64,000 nucleotides of DNA from Clostridia bacterium (GCA_017621155.1 JAGATP010000055.1:62001-126000), one strand, 5' to 3'. Shown: positions 42,900 through 51,595, counted from the first letter of the stretch. Translations and numbers: made by a program. The notes: generated by a model from the letters alone, not told the origin.

Positions 42900-42957
42900 C
42901 TTACTTCTCCTTGTTTTTTTTGATACCCCTTTCCCTTTATGGTCGGGATTCGCGGAC

Positions 42958-43011
42958 ACTATACGACAAAAACGCGCCGTTTGCAATAGCTGTTTCGCAA
43001 GTGGCGCGTTT
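42958..43011 (-). promoter_or_regulatory. Kinase-operon terminator with the GH3 promoter built into it
   Basis: On the minus strand AAACGCGCC (43011-43003) pairs with GGCGCGTTT (42978-42970), followed by more T: a terminator for the kinase gene. TTGCAA (42986-42981) within the descending arm, a 17-base spacer and TATAGT (42963-42958) form a promoter for GH3. A CCACTTGCG segment in the loop is about 42 bases before the -10, the same place as the ACCGATTTGC segment at 17476. Confidence 0.6.
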
Positions 43012-43016
43012 ATTTC

Positions 43017-44348
43017 TCAAGTGGTCGGATCCGCTTTTGGCAGGGGAATTAAGATGTCCAGTTTAAACAGTTCGCCTTCGGTGCGGGCAAGGACGTTTCC
43101 GCCGTACTTTTCGACGATCATCTTGACGCTTTTCATGCCGAAGCCGTGGAAATGGGTATCCTTTTTGGTGGTCTGCGGCAGACCGTTCACGAATACGATG
43201 TTTCCCGTATAGTAATTTTCTGAATGCACGGACAGCAATTTTTGATTGGATTTGATGTTCAGGCAAATGATGCGTTTGCACGCTTCCGCCTTAAGTACCG
43301 CTTCGACGGCGTTGTCGATGATATTGCCGAACAGGGAATAAAGATCGGAAATCGAGATGAAGCGAAGGTCGCTGTCGTCGACGGTACAAGTGAGTTGAAT
43401 GCCGTTCTTGCCGCATTGCAGGCTCTTTTCGGTGAGAATGACGTCCAGTACTTCGTTGCCCGTCTTGACGATGGAATCGTAAATCATCACGGCGTTCTCC
43501 ATGTCCCGAATTTCCGATTCCTCCAACCTGCCCCGAAATGCCGCAATTTTGTGCTTTAAATCGTGGCACTTGACGTTGATGATTTCGATGTTCTCCTTGG
43601 AAAAGGCATATTGTTCTTTTTCCTGATGGCGTAAAAGCTGCACGGCGTCCATTTCGCGCTTTAACTTGTTTTTGTCGAACAGGTTGAATTGAATGATGAG
43701 AATGAGCACGCAGGAGACGAAGCTGCCCAGATAGTTCATGATCAGGTAGGTTTTGTCGTAGGATGCGGCGCTGTGGTATACGACCACCGCATTGAACAGC
43801 ACCTCCACCAACAAGATGACCGCCGCCAAAGAGAGCAGGGCACGATTGCCGACGTTCAGCTCTTCATAGCGGCTGATTTTCGTGCCGCAGAACAGGTAGG
43901 AGAGCCAATAGGTCACATAATAACTTGCGCCGTATACGATAGCGGTAAAGGGATTGTAATCCGTTTCCGCATGTTCGAGATAAGTGCCGAGCGCTCCTGC
44001 TTCCACCAAATCGAAGGCGGTCACGATGAGGTTGTACAGCACAAAGGCGAGATGGCGCACCGTATAAGAGAGAATGCTGCAAAAGATGACGTTAATCCAC
44101 GATTCGTTGAAGCAGAATTTGATGCAGAACACCGTGATCAGAAAGAGGGCGGTGAACATCAGGGAAGCGTACCACGCGTTGTAAAAGAGAACGGGACAGA
44201 AGAGGGCTGCGGAAAGAGAGAGCAGGAGTGAAGCGGCAAGGCGCAGGGGAAAGTAGGAGCGGCGCTTGAGCTTGTAGACGAACAGCCCTTCGGAAAGGAG
44301 CAGCTCCGCCATAAAGACCAATTTGTACCAATACAGAGAAGATGCCAT
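43017..44348 (-). CDS. AgrC-like GHKL sensor histidine kinase (second system)
   Basis: Membrane kinase of 443 residues with about six helices in the first 220 residues and a cytoplasmic kinase domain. The H-box is KCHDLKHKIAAF, the N-box FGNIIDNAVEAVLK and the G-box FHGFGMKSVKMI. It begins one base after the stop of its LytTR regulator, so both are made together. Similar in layout to the kinase at 16094 but divergent in the sensor part, so the signals may differ. Confidence 0.9.
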   Translation of the reverse strand: MASSLYWYKLVFMAELLLSEGLFVYKLKRRSYFPLRLAASLLLSLSAALFCPVLFYNAWYASLMFTALFLITVFCIKFCFNESWINVIFCSILSYTVRHLAFVLYNLIVTAFDLVEAGALGTYLEHAETDYNPFTAIVYGASYYVTYWLSYLFCGTKISRYEELNVGNRALLSLAAVILLVEVLFNAVVVYHSAASYDKTYLIMNYLGSFVSCVLILIIQFNLFDKNKLKREMDAVQLLRHQEKEQYAFSKENIEIINVKCHDLKHKIAAFRGRLEESEIRDMENAVMIYDSIVKTGNEVLDVILTEKSLQCGKNGIQLTCTVDDSDLRFISISDLYSLFGNIIDNAVEAVLKAEACKRIICLNIKSNQKLLSVHSENYYTGNIVFVNGLPQTTKKDTHFHGFGMKSVKMIVEKYGGNVLARTEGELFKLDILIPLPKADPTT

Positions 44349-44349
44349 T

Positions 44350-45060
44350 TCAGTTTCCTCCCATGAACAGGGTCAAATCGTCGATGAATCCCTTTTTCCT
44401 GCGTCGGCTGATCTGGAGCTCTTCTCCGCCGACAAAGCAGGAGGTCGCCGTAATTTCCGAAACGTACTTCAAGTTGACGAGATAGCAATGGTTGCAGCGG
44501 GAAAAGTGCTTTTGTTCGAGTTCCGATTCCATGTCCTTTAAAGAACCGCTCAGCTCTACCGTTTCCTCCAACGTGTGAAAGGTGAGGCGGTGTCCCACGA
44601 CTTCGATGTAGCGTATGGAATCGATGACGATGCGCTTTACGCCCGTCTCGCACGACAGAAGGAGTTCTTCCCCTCGCTCCCGCTTTAATTTTCTGTCCGC
44701 AAGCACGCGCTTGAGCTTGATGACGAAGTTGTAATAGGACACGGGCTTGACGATAAAATCCAGCGCGCGCACTTCGTAGCCGCTGACGGCGTATTGCACC
44801 ATGTTGGTGATAAAGACGAGCGCCACTTCGCTGTCTCGCTCCCGCAGCTTTTTCGAAGCGTCCATGCCGTTGAGGTAGGGCATTTCGATGTCCATAAAGA
44901 CGATGTCGCAGTCTGCATTGTATTCGGTGAGAAAGGTCACCGCATCCTCATAGCAGACAACTTCGAAGCGCTCGCCTGTTTCTCCTTCAAAGCGCTTCAG
45001 ATAATCCAAAAGACGATCCGTCGCCCTCTTGTCATCTTCCACGATCTTACATTTCCACAT
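44350..45060 (-). CDS. LytTR-family response regulator (second system)
   Basis: 236 residues. Receiver motifs are CKIVEDDKRAT, the phospho-acceptor DIVFMDIEMPYLNGMD and DFIVKPV; the LytTR domain includes DSIRYIEVVGHRLTFHT and YLVNLKYVSEIT. The ATG at 45060 follows AAGGGGGAT; an earlier in-frame start at 45084 lies in the leader. The leader contains an 8-bp stem AGAGCTTG/CAAGCTCT (45074-45099). Likely regulates the GH3 downstream. Confidence 0.92.
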   Translation of the reverse strand: MWKCKIVEDDKRATDRLLDYLKRFEGETGERFEVVCYEDAVTFLTEYNADCDIVFMDIEMPYLNGMDASKKLRERDSEVALVFITNMVQYAVSGYEVRALDFIVKPVSYYNFVIKLKRVLADRKLKRERGEELLLSCETGVKRIVIDSIRYIEVVGHRLTFHTLEETVELSGSLKDMESELEQKHFSRCNHCYLVNLKYVSEITATSCFVGGEELQISRRRKKGFIDDLTLFMGGN

Positions 45061-45122
45061 AATGATCCCCCTTAGAGCTTGCATTTTGCGTCAAGCTCTT
45101 TATCGTTTGTAGTCATTTTGCA

Positions 45123-45644
45123 TCAGGAGCGATTCAGTTTCGGCGAAAGCAGAGCATACAGCCTCATGTCTTCCGTGATTCCGTTTTTCACGGCGTTTGC
45201 CCGCATCGTCCCTTCGAACGAAAATCCCGCCTTTTCCAGCACGCGGCAGGAGGCTAGATTGCGGGAGAAGGGCTCTGCGTAAATGCGGAGAATGTCGCTG
45301 ACCTCAAAAACGCGGGCGCAGGTCGCCTTTACCGCCTCGGTCATGATTCCCTTTCCCCAATAGGGCTCTGCAAGGTAATAGCCGAGCTCCGCCGTTCTCG
45401 AGTGAATATTTTGCCCGCGAAACACCCCGATGCTGCCCACGCATACGGAACCTACTTCAATGGCAAAGGCAAACGTATCGTTTGGATCGGCGGCGAGCAT
45501 CGCTCTGATGTAGTCCTCCCCGTCCTTTACGGTATAGGGGTAAGGCAAGCCGTCCCTTAAATTGTCGAGTATTTTTGGATTGGACAGCATGGAGGAGAGC
45601 TCCTTTGCGTCCTCTATTTTCCAAGGGCGAATGGTTGTTTTCAT
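45123..45644 (-). CDS. GNAT acetyltransferase, RimJ/RimL type
   Basis: N-acetyltransferase of 173 residues, using acetyl-CoA. Family features: TIRPWKIEDAKELSSML at the start, FAIEVGSVCVGSIGV, the acetyl-CoA loop LAEPYWGKGIMTEAVKA and RIYAEPFSRNLASCRVLEKAGFSFEG. It overlaps the TfoX-like gene by four bases and is followed after 62 bases by the LytTR regulator on the same strand, so read-through into that system is possible. Substrate unknown. Confidence 0.88.
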   Translation of the reverse strand: MKTTIRPWKIEDAKELSSMLSNPKILDNLRDGLPYPYTVKDGEDYIRAMLAADPNDTFAFAIEVGSVCVGSIGVFRGQNIHSRTAELGYYLAEPYWGKGIMTEAVKATCARVFEVSDILRIYAEPFSRNLASCRVLEKAGFSFEGTMRANAVKNGITEDMRLYALLSPKLNRS

Positions 45645-45976
45645 TTTTTCTCTCCTTTTCTTTTGTTCTTGGGTTTTGGCAGGGGAAGCTCGTCCTCTAT
45701 CGCATGAAAGAGCTCGTTCAAAAATTCCCGATTTTCCACGTCTTCGACGAGGAGCATTTCCTTCGCTCCGGGATAGGGCGGTTCAAGCGGGGCGTCCGGC
45801 ATGAGAGAGCGCGCCGAAGGCGTCGGCTTTACGAGTAGCCTTTCATCGCAGACGTAAGCGGCAATTTTCCCATTCAGATAAAGGATGTACTCGCCCATCA
45901 TAGAGCGCGCGCCGATTCCGTCCAGATCGGAAAGCTGTTCCAGAAGAAAGGAAAGATATTCTTTGCTCGTTGCCAT
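45641..45976 (-). CDS. TfoX N-terminal domain protein
   Basis: A 111-residue single-domain protein: LEQLSDLDGIGARSMMGEYILYLNGKIAAYVCDERLLVK is the TfoX/Sxy N-terminal domain, followed by PYPGAKEMLLVEDVENREFL and a basic tail. The C-terminal TfoX domain is absent, as is usual in Firmicutes. GGAGAAAACC precedes ATG 45976; in-frame sequence upstream reaches the previous gene without a ribosome site. Role outside proteobacterial competence is unclear. Confidence 0.85.
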   Translation of the reverse strand: MATSKEYLSFLLEQLSDLDGIGARSMMGEYILYLNGKIAAYVCDERLLVKPTPSARSLMPDAPLEPPYPGAKEMLLVEDVENREFLNELFHAIEDELPLPKPKNKRKGEKK

Positions 45977-46062
45977 GGTTTTCTCCTTTGCGCTCGATAG
46001 GACACAAGCGGCTTTTGATTTTTGATTTTTGGGGCGGGGCAAGCTCTTGCCCCGCCCTCCTT

Positions 46063-46923
46063 TTATTGAATTGCGACCCAAATTTCCGCGGTGTAGTCTT
46101 CGCGGTCTGCTTCCGGCGAGGGATAGACTTCAAATTCTATGCTGTTTCCGTAGGAATAGCCGCTCTGCGGAAAGAATTCCGTGCAGATTTTCCGATAGGT
46201 CGTGACGAACGCTTCGGGCATTTTTCCCTTTGTGGGGAAGACAGCATAGGTATAGGCTGGAATTTCGATGAGCTCCAATCCCGTCGCGTCTCCTCCGCCG
46301 TACTCTGCGCCGATGGCGTAGGGGAATCGTTCGTCGTTTCCCTGTCCCGTAAAGCTGATGCCGAGCACGCCCTTGAGTTTGGGACTTTTCGGCATCAAGG
46401 AGACCGCCTTCTGAATGACGCCGTCTTTCGTGCATTTTGCCCAAAAGTCGGAAATCTCCTTGGTCGTCAGCTCCTGTTGCTTCAAAAATTCCTTGCGCTT
46501 GCAGGCGACTTGGAAAGTGCCGAGCGTTTCGATTCTGTAGTTCATGATATTGCCTCCGTTTAAAATAAGTTTTACGGAGATTTTCGGATAGAATTTTAAA
46601 ATAGCGCCCCGCTTTGCCACAGTGGGAGAAATGCCGTGAAAGGCTGTAAATGCCCTGGAAAAACTTTCGGGCGCGTCATAGCCGAAGTCGAGTGCGACGT
46701 CGATCACCTTCCTTCGCTCCTTCACGAGCTGCTGCCCTGCAAGCGTCAGCCTGCGGCGGCGGATGTATTCGCCGAGGGGAATCCCGACGAGCAGAGTAAA
46801 GAGCCGTTGAAAGTGAAAACTCGAAAGATATGCCCGCGCCGCAACCTTTTCGTAATCGATTTTTTCGCCGATGTGTTCTTCCACATAGTCGATTGCCCTT
46901 TGAAATTCTGCGATAGAATTCAT
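46063..46923 (-). CDS. AraC-family regulator with GyrI-like effector domain
   Basis: 286-residue regulator. The two AraC helix-turn-helix motifs come first (EKVAARAYLSSFHFQRLFTL; VIDVALDFGYDAPESFSRAF; then HGISPTVAKR). The second half is a GyrI/BmrR-like effector-binding domain (VACKRKEFLKQQELTTKEI, GISFTGQGNDERFPYAIGAEY, IEIPAYTYAVFPTKG). This combination (Rob/YdeE-like) usually senses lipophilic compounds. First gene of a short minus-strand series with TfoX and GNAT. Confidence 0.9.
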   Translation of the reverse strand: MNSIAEFQRAIDYVEEHIGEKIDYEKVAARAYLSSFHFQRLFTLLVGIPLGEYIRRRRLTLAGQQLVKERRKVIDVALDFGYDAPESFSRAFTAFHGISPTVAKRGAILKFYPKISVKLILNGGNIMNYRIETLGTFQVACKRKEFLKQQELTTKEISDFWAKCTKDGVIQKAVSLMPKSPKLKGVLGISFTGQGNDERFPYAIGAEYGGGDATGLELIEIPAYTYAVFPTKGKMPEAFVTTYRKICTEFFPQSGYSYGNSIEFEVYPSPEADREDYTAEIWVAIQ

Positions 46924-47016
46924 TTCCCGTACCTCCGTTGCCCCTATGATAGCAAATTTTTGCCTTTTTTTCCGAACAATGCGTGCTTTTTGCCGTCAGG
47001 ATCTGCGAAAGGGGAA

Positions 47017-47406
47017 TCAAAGAGATTTGTTCGCGGGAAAAAGGCGGAGGATCGCCAAAGCAAGGCGGAGGACAAGGGTGATCGCGAAGGGGGCAACCGC
47101 GAGAAGATGGATGGAAAAGCGCTGTACGAAGATTGCGTCAAGGACGAGTGCAAGACAGGCAACCAAAACGGTGAAAACGTGCCAAACGCTCTCTTTCCGA
47201 CGCGAGGAGAGGAGGCGCTTTGGAAGGGGCAGGACAGAGAACAAAAGATGAAAAGCGATCAATCCCGTCAGAACGCACAAAAGCGCAAAGTTGTCACTTA
47301 GAATGAAGGAGTTTTGAAAGAGCAAGCAGGCCATAAACAGGAAGATGAGGGAGAAGAAGGCGCTTAAGCCGGTAAGAACTCCTTCTGTTTTTTGATTTCG
47401 TTTCAT
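47017..47406 (-). CDS. Small membrane protein, unknown
   Basis: 129 residues with about four hydrophobic helices (GLSAFFSLIFLFMACLLF, FALLCVLTGLIAFHLLFSVL, VFTVLVACLALVLDAIFV, LLAVAPFAITLVLRLALAIL). The N-terminus is basic. AAGGAG precedes the ATG, and it starts 9 bases after the DUF4097 gene, so it belongs to that operon. No family recognised; DUF4097 proteins are often paired with small membrane proteins. Confidence 0.75.
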   Translation of the reverse strand: MKRNQKTEGVLTGLSAFFSLIFLFMACLLFQNSFILSDNFALLCVLTGLIAFHLLFSVLPLPKRLLSSRRKESVWHVFTVLVACLALVLDAIFVQRFSIHLLAVAPFAITLVLRLALAILRLFPANKSL

Positions 47407-47415
47407 GATTTCTCC

Positions 47416-48525
47416 TTATTCTACGACGAGGTTGCCGCTCGACAATTGAACGGAAATGCGGCATGCTCCGTTCCCGATGACGTGTTGTTTGTTCTGGGTG
47501 GAATGCTTCTTTTTGATCGTCAGTTTCCCGCTCGTCGAAGAGTGGGAAATCGTTGCTCCCAAGTCTTCGAGCAGGGTAATTTCGACCGAGGCGCTCGTGC
47601 CCGAAATTTTCAGCTGTTTGCAGGCGGACAGTCCGAGTTCGACGCCGCCGCTCGATTTGGAAAATTCCGCAAGGGGAGCGGACAAGGTATCGATGCGCGT
47701 GCTGCCGGAAGTGCTTGAATGGGAAAGTTCTCTCTGTACGGAGGCGGATTGAATGGTGACGGAGCCGCTGGAAGTGTCAAATTCGGCTTCGTAGGCGGTC
47801 AAAGTTCTGATTTCAATGCTGCCCGAAGTGGAATCGGCTTCCAAATTTCCCTCTAATTTTGCAGTTTCGATTTCGACAGACCCGCTGGAAGCGTCAAATT
47901 CGGCTTCATAGGCAGTCAAAGTGCCGATATCGGCGCTTCCTGAAGTGAAATTAGTTGATATTTTTCCCCGTACTTGGATCGTTTCGATGGAGAGAGATCC
48001 GCTCGTAGCGTTAAAGTCCGCTTCCTGTGTTGTCAGCGTTCCGATCTGCACGTCCCCGGAGGTACAGGAAACGTCCATTTCCCGCACGTTCAGCGTAGAG
48101 GCGGAGAGGCGTGCGCTCGTGAAATCGGCGGAGAGGGAAATGCCCGCGGGAAGCTCGATGGCAACGTGTTTTCGGCTTGCCTCGATCTGAGCGGTATAGC
48201 CCGACTTCCAGAACTTAATTTTCAGCGTTCTGCCCTCGATGATGTGGCGGAGCTTTTGCGCTTCTTCGAGATCTTTTCCCGACTCGGTCACGGAAAGGGT
48301 CTCTTTTTCCGACTCGATCAGCTCGATTTCGCCGAGCACCCAATCCACTTCGATCTTGTCAATGGTATCTGCTCGATAGGAAAAATCGCCGATTTCATAC
48401 CTGTCGGCGTTTGCGTACCGTTCGCCGTGTACCCTTCCGTTGCCTTGGATATAAGCGCAGCCGCTCAAAGCGCACGCCATGCCAAAAAGCAGTGCGGTCA
48501 TTATTCCGAAAAATTTTTTCTTCAT
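47416..48525 (-). CDS. DUF4097-type beta-repeat lipoprotein
   Basis: Predicted surface lipoprotein of 369 residues. A signal peptide ends in ALSGCAYIQG. The rest is a right-handed beta-solenoid of about 20-residue repeats, many reading SSGSVEIET, TSGSIEIRT or TSGSTRIDT; two neighbouring repeats share LTAYEAEFD exactly, showing recent duplication. The ATG at 48525 is preferred to one two codons earlier because AAGGAG would otherwise be only one base away. DUF4097 proteins act in envelope stress or as PspC-like sensors in some species; role here unknown. Confidence 0.82.
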   Translation of the reverse strand: MKKKFFGIMTALLFGMACALSGCAYIQGNGRVHGERYANADRYEIGDFSYRADTIDKIEVDWVLGEIELIESEKETLSVTESGKDLEEAQKLRHIIEGRTLKIKFWKSGYTAQIEASRKHVAIELPAGISLSADFTSARLSASTLNVREMDVSCTSGDVQIGTLTTQEADFNATSGSLSIETIQVRGKISTNFTSGSADIGTLTAYEAEFDASSGSVEIETAKLEGNLEADSTSGSIEIRTLTAYEAEFDTSSGSVTIQSASVQRELSHSSTSGSTRIDTLSAPLAEFSKSSGGVELGLSACKQLKISGTSASVEITLLEDLGATISHSSTSGKLTIKKKHSTQNKQHVIGNGACRISVQLSSGNLVVE

Positions 48526-48898
48526 CTTCATACTCCTTGTTTCCTTTTTCTGATCTGTCTGTCGATCAAAAGAGGCGGATAGGGAACGCTTCAAGGGCTT
48601 CCGCCTCCTTGAAAAAATGATAGCAATTCCCTTCGAAAAAGTCCACCAACCTTTGGTTGCATCTGCCTTTTTTCGCCGCAACCTTCAGTTGCTTTTTTTC
48701 GCTTGTTTTCTTTATTCTATCATACATTCGTCGAAAAAGCAATATTCCCGCAAAACTTTTTTCTTTTGCAAAGAGCGCTTGCGCAAAGTTTTGAAAAAAT
48801 AGTCGGAAACGCTTGACAAAGCTGTCCTCGATCTATCAGAATAAGAGAGAAACAGGAGGATAGGCGGTTTTCGTTTTATTCGCCCAAAGGAGTCAAAA
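48526..48898. other. Divergent intergenic region with hairpins
   Basis: Between DUF4097 (minus) and PNPOx (plus). On the minus strand, TATGAT/TAGAAT -10-like boxes near 48715-48725 precede two small stems (GCAACTGAAGGTTGC and CAACCAAAGGTTG, about 48645-48695), giving a structured leader of roughly 190 bases. On the plus side TTGACA at 48813 with an imperfect TATCAG serves PNPOx. No gene seen. Confidence 0.5.
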
Positions 48899-49333
48899 AT
48901 GGATCAAACCCGAATTTTTCAGTTTATCGCAGAACAAAAGACAGCGTTTCTCGCTTCCGTCAACGAGCAGGGTTATCCCGTCATCCGTGCGATGCTCGCT
49001 CCGAGAAAGATCGACGGAAAGGATATTTATTTTACCACGAACGCTTCTTCAAACAAAGTCAAGCAGTTTCTCTCCAACGAGAAAGCCTGCGTGTACTTTT
49101 ATAAGCGGGGCAGGTTTCAGTATCAAGGCGTTTCGATCTTGGGGAAAATAGAGGTCTGCACCGATCAATCCACCAAAGACAGCATCTGGAGACCGGGCGA
49201 TACGTTCTATTATAAGCAGGGCGTCACCGATCCTGACTATTGCGTTCTGAAATTTACCTGTATGACGGCGGAATCCTACGCTGATCTGAAGACGCAGAGA
49301 ATTGATTTCTCCGATGGCGCGGATGGCGTTTGA
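48899..49333 (+). CDS. Pyridoxamine 5-phosphate oxidase family protein
   Basis: 144-residue split-barrel flavoprotein-type protein. FIAEQKTAFLASVNEQGYPVIRAM is the typical first strand pair, followed by IYFTTNASSNKVKQFLSNEKACVYFYK and GKIEVCTDQ. The domain is that of small FMN-binding proteins; true PNPOx activity is unlikely for this subgroup. AAAGGAG precedes the ATG. A related domain occurs in the next gene, so the two may have arisen by duplication. Confidence 0.85.
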   Translation: MDQTRIFQFIAEQKTAFLASVNEQGYPVIRAMLAPRKIDGKDIYFTTNASSNKVKQFLSNEKACVYFYKRGRFQYQGVSILGKIEVCTDQSTKDSIWRPGDTFYYKQGVTDPDYCVLKFTCMTAESYADLKTQRIDFSDGADGV

Positions 49334-49390
49334 AACAATCTCTGAGCGATTGCCGAATTGGTCGAAATATGTAATATTGGGGTACAGACA

Positions 49391-50164
49391 ATGAAAAAAT
49401 TAATCGGATACTGCGGAATTGACTGCGAAAAATGCGATGCGCGAATCGCTACGCGCAACGACGATAACGCTTTGCGCGAAAAGACCGCAAAGCTTTGGTC
49501 GGAACTCAACGGCGTTGAAATACTGCCCGAAATGATTCACTGCGAGGGCTGTCGCGTGGACGGAGCAAAGACTTATTTTTGCGAAATGCTCTGTGCAATC
49601 AGAAAATGCGCGCTTGCTAAGGAGTGTGAAACTTGTGGCGACTGCGCGGGTATGGATGGCTGCGATACCGTCGGTGCGATCGTATCCAATGATGCCGAAG
49701 CGCTGAATCGTCTGAAAGAAATACAGAAAAGGAGAAATTCTATGAAAACAAATCTCATTCAAAAAGCCGAACGGCTTTTGACGCAATGCAAGGTGTGTAC
49801 CGTCGCGTCGGTATCCGAAAAGGGATATCCGAGAATTTGCGTGCTGATGCCGCTCAAAACGAACGGAATCAAAGAGTTTTGGTTCTCGACGGGTGCAAGC
49901 GGCACGAAGGTCAGGCACTTTAAGAGCAATCATAAATCGGGCGTTACCTTCTATGCAGGCGGCGACAGCGTGACTTTAACGGGGAATATGGAAATCGTAA
50001 CGGAAAAAGCGGTAAAAGACGATTTATGGAATGTGTGGAGCGATTTTCTCGGGAAACACTTTCCGAACGGAGGGAAGGACGATCCCGATTTCTGCGTCAT
50101 TCATTTTGTGGCAAACGAAGCCACGATTTATATCGACGGCGCATTTGAAACCTTCGGAATCTAG
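49391..50164 (+). CDS. DUF3795 - PNPOx fusion
   Basis: 257 residues in two parts. Residues 1 to about 110 are the Cys-rich DUF3795 domain (GYCGIDCEKCDARIAT, CEGCRVDGAKTYFCEMLCAIRKCA, CETCGDCAGMDGC). Residues 118-257 are a complete split-barrel domain (CKVCTVASVSEKGYPRICVL, FWFSTGASGTKVRHF). The join contains AAAAGGAGA correctly spaced before an in-frame ATG at 49742, so the second half may also be made alone. Usually these domains are separate genes. Ribosome site before 49391 is weak. Confidence 0.8.
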   Translation: MKKLIGYCGIDCEKCDARIATRNDDNALREKTAKLWSELNGVEILPEMIHCEGCRVDGAKTYFCEMLCAIRKCALAKECETCGDCAGMDGCDTVGAIVSNDAEALNRLKEIQKRRNSMKTNLIQKAERLLTQCKVCTVASVSEKGYPRICVLMPLKTNGIKEFWFSTGASGTKVRHFKSNHKSGVTFYAGGDSVTLTGNMEIVTEKAVKDDLWNVWSDFLGKHFPNGGKDDPDFCVIHFVANEATIYIDGAFETFGI

Positions 50165-50166
50165 TT

Positions 50167-50817
50167 GTGAAAAAATTGTCGTTGACCGAATATCTGAAAT
50201 CCCCGTGCAGCGCGGCGAGTCTTCCTTATTGGAAACAAAAGAACCTCATCCTTCCCGATTCGATTAAAATCGTCCACGATCAGGTCTTTGTCGCCGAGAA
50301 TTTTAAGAATTACCGGGATGAAAAATATTTCAGGCTCTTTCACGATTTGAAGGAAATAGGACAAGCGGAGCATGATGGGGTTACGCTCGTCACCGCTACT
50401 CCCGATCTCGTCGAGTGCTTTGTTACGATCATCAATGCAAGCTATACCGATTTATCCGTTACCAGGGAGCAATTGGAAGGCTATCGCAGAACTCCTGTCT
50501 ATCATTCAGACCTTTGGGTATTGCTGAAGGACGATGCTACGGGAAATTTCGTCGGCGGCGGGATCGCGGACTATGACCGGGAAATCGGAGAACTTATCTT
50601 GGAATGGATTCAGGTTTTACCGCAATATCGCGGGCGCGGATACGGTCAGATGATCGTCAATCATTTGCTCCGAAAAATGCAGGGGAAGGCAAAATTCGCT
50701 ACCGTTTCTGGCAAAGCGGATAACCCTACCAACCCCGAAAGGCTATATCGCAAGTGCGGCTTTCGGGGGAATGATCTATGGCATATTCTTTCTGAAAAAC
50801 AGGAGTGCGGACAATGA
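50167..50817 (+). CDS. GNAT acetyltransferase
   Basis: 216 residues; an N-terminal extension of about 70 residues precedes the GNAT fold, where VTATPDLVECFVTIINASY starts the domain, ELILEWIQVLPQYRGRGYGQMIVNHLL gives the acetyl-CoA binding loop and NPERLYRKCGFRGNDLWHIL ends it. The start is GTG, two bases after the previous stop, so translation is probably coupled. Substrate unknown. Confidence 0.83.
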   Translation: MKKLSLTEYLKSPCSAASLPYWKQKNLILPDSIKIVHDQVFVAENFKNYRDEKYFRLFHDLKEIGQAEHDGVTLVTATPDLVECFVTIINASYTDLSVTREQLEGYRRTPVYHSDLWVLLKDDATGNFVGGGIADYDREIGELILEWIQVLPQYRGRGYGQMIVNHLLRKMQGKAKFATVSGKADNPTNPERLYRKCGFRGNDLWHILSEKQECGQ

Positions 50818-51575
50818 ATGACTGGTTTACGATTGATCAAATCGACGATACGACGTATATCATAAGCGAGTATCGCCATTGGGAAGAGACCCATTGTTAT
50901 CTTTTAATCGGAGAGAAAAATTGCCTTTTGATTGATACGGGACTCGGCATTTGCAATCTTTACGAGCAGGTCAGAAAATTGACGGACAAGCCCGTCACCG
51001 CCATTGCAACGCATATCCATTGGGATCATATCGGTGGACACAAATATTTTCCCGATTTTTATGCCCATAGGGCAGAACTGGATTGGCTGAACGGGAAATT
51101 TCCGCTTTCGATTGAGACCGTTCGCGCTATGGTGGTTGATCGTTGCGATTTACCCGAAGGCTTTGACGTAAGCACCTATGAGATGTTTCAAGGAAAGCCT
51201 AAGAAAATACTTGACGGCGGCGAGAGCATCGACTTGGGGGATAGAAAGATCAAGGTATTGCATACGGCGGGACATTCACCGGGTCATTTGTGCTTTTGGG
51301 AGAAAGAGCGCGGCTATCTTTTTACCGGCGACTTGATCTATCAGGGCACGCTGTTCGCATATTACCCGTCCACCGACCCCGAAGCGTATTTGCAATCGCT
51401 TGAAGCGATTGCCGCGTTACCGTCAAAAAGATTGTTTCCTGCACATCACTCATTAGATATTCAACCCGAAATAGCGATCAGAATGAAAAATGCGTTCCGT
51501 GAACTGAAAGCGCAGGGCAAACTGCGTCACGGCGCGGGAATTTTCGATTACGGCGATTGGGCGGTTTGGCTTTAA
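50814..51575 (+). CDS. Metallo-beta-lactamase-fold hydrolase
   Basis: 253 residues. The metal motif is THIHWDHIGGHKYF, with further ligands in HTAGHSPGHLCFW and LFTGDLIY and a final His in FPAHHSLD. The start overlaps the GNAT stop (ATGA). Family members include glyoxalase II-like and lactonase-like enzymes; substrate is not determinable. Confidence 0.88.
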   Translation: MNDWFTIDQIDDTTYIISEYRHWEETHCYLLIGEKNCLLIDTGLGICNLYEQVRKLTDKPVTAIATHIHWDHIGGHKYFPDFYAHRAELDWLNGKFPLSIETVRAMVVDRCDLPEGFDVSTYEMFQGKPKKILDGGESIDLGDRKIKVLHTAGHSPGHLCFWEKERGYLFTGDLIYQGTLFAYYPSTDPEAYLQSLEAIAALPSKRLFPAHHSLDIQPEIAIRMKNAFRELKAQGKLRHGAGIFDYGDWAVWL

Positions 51576-51595
51576 CGATAACGGGAGGGAGTGCG

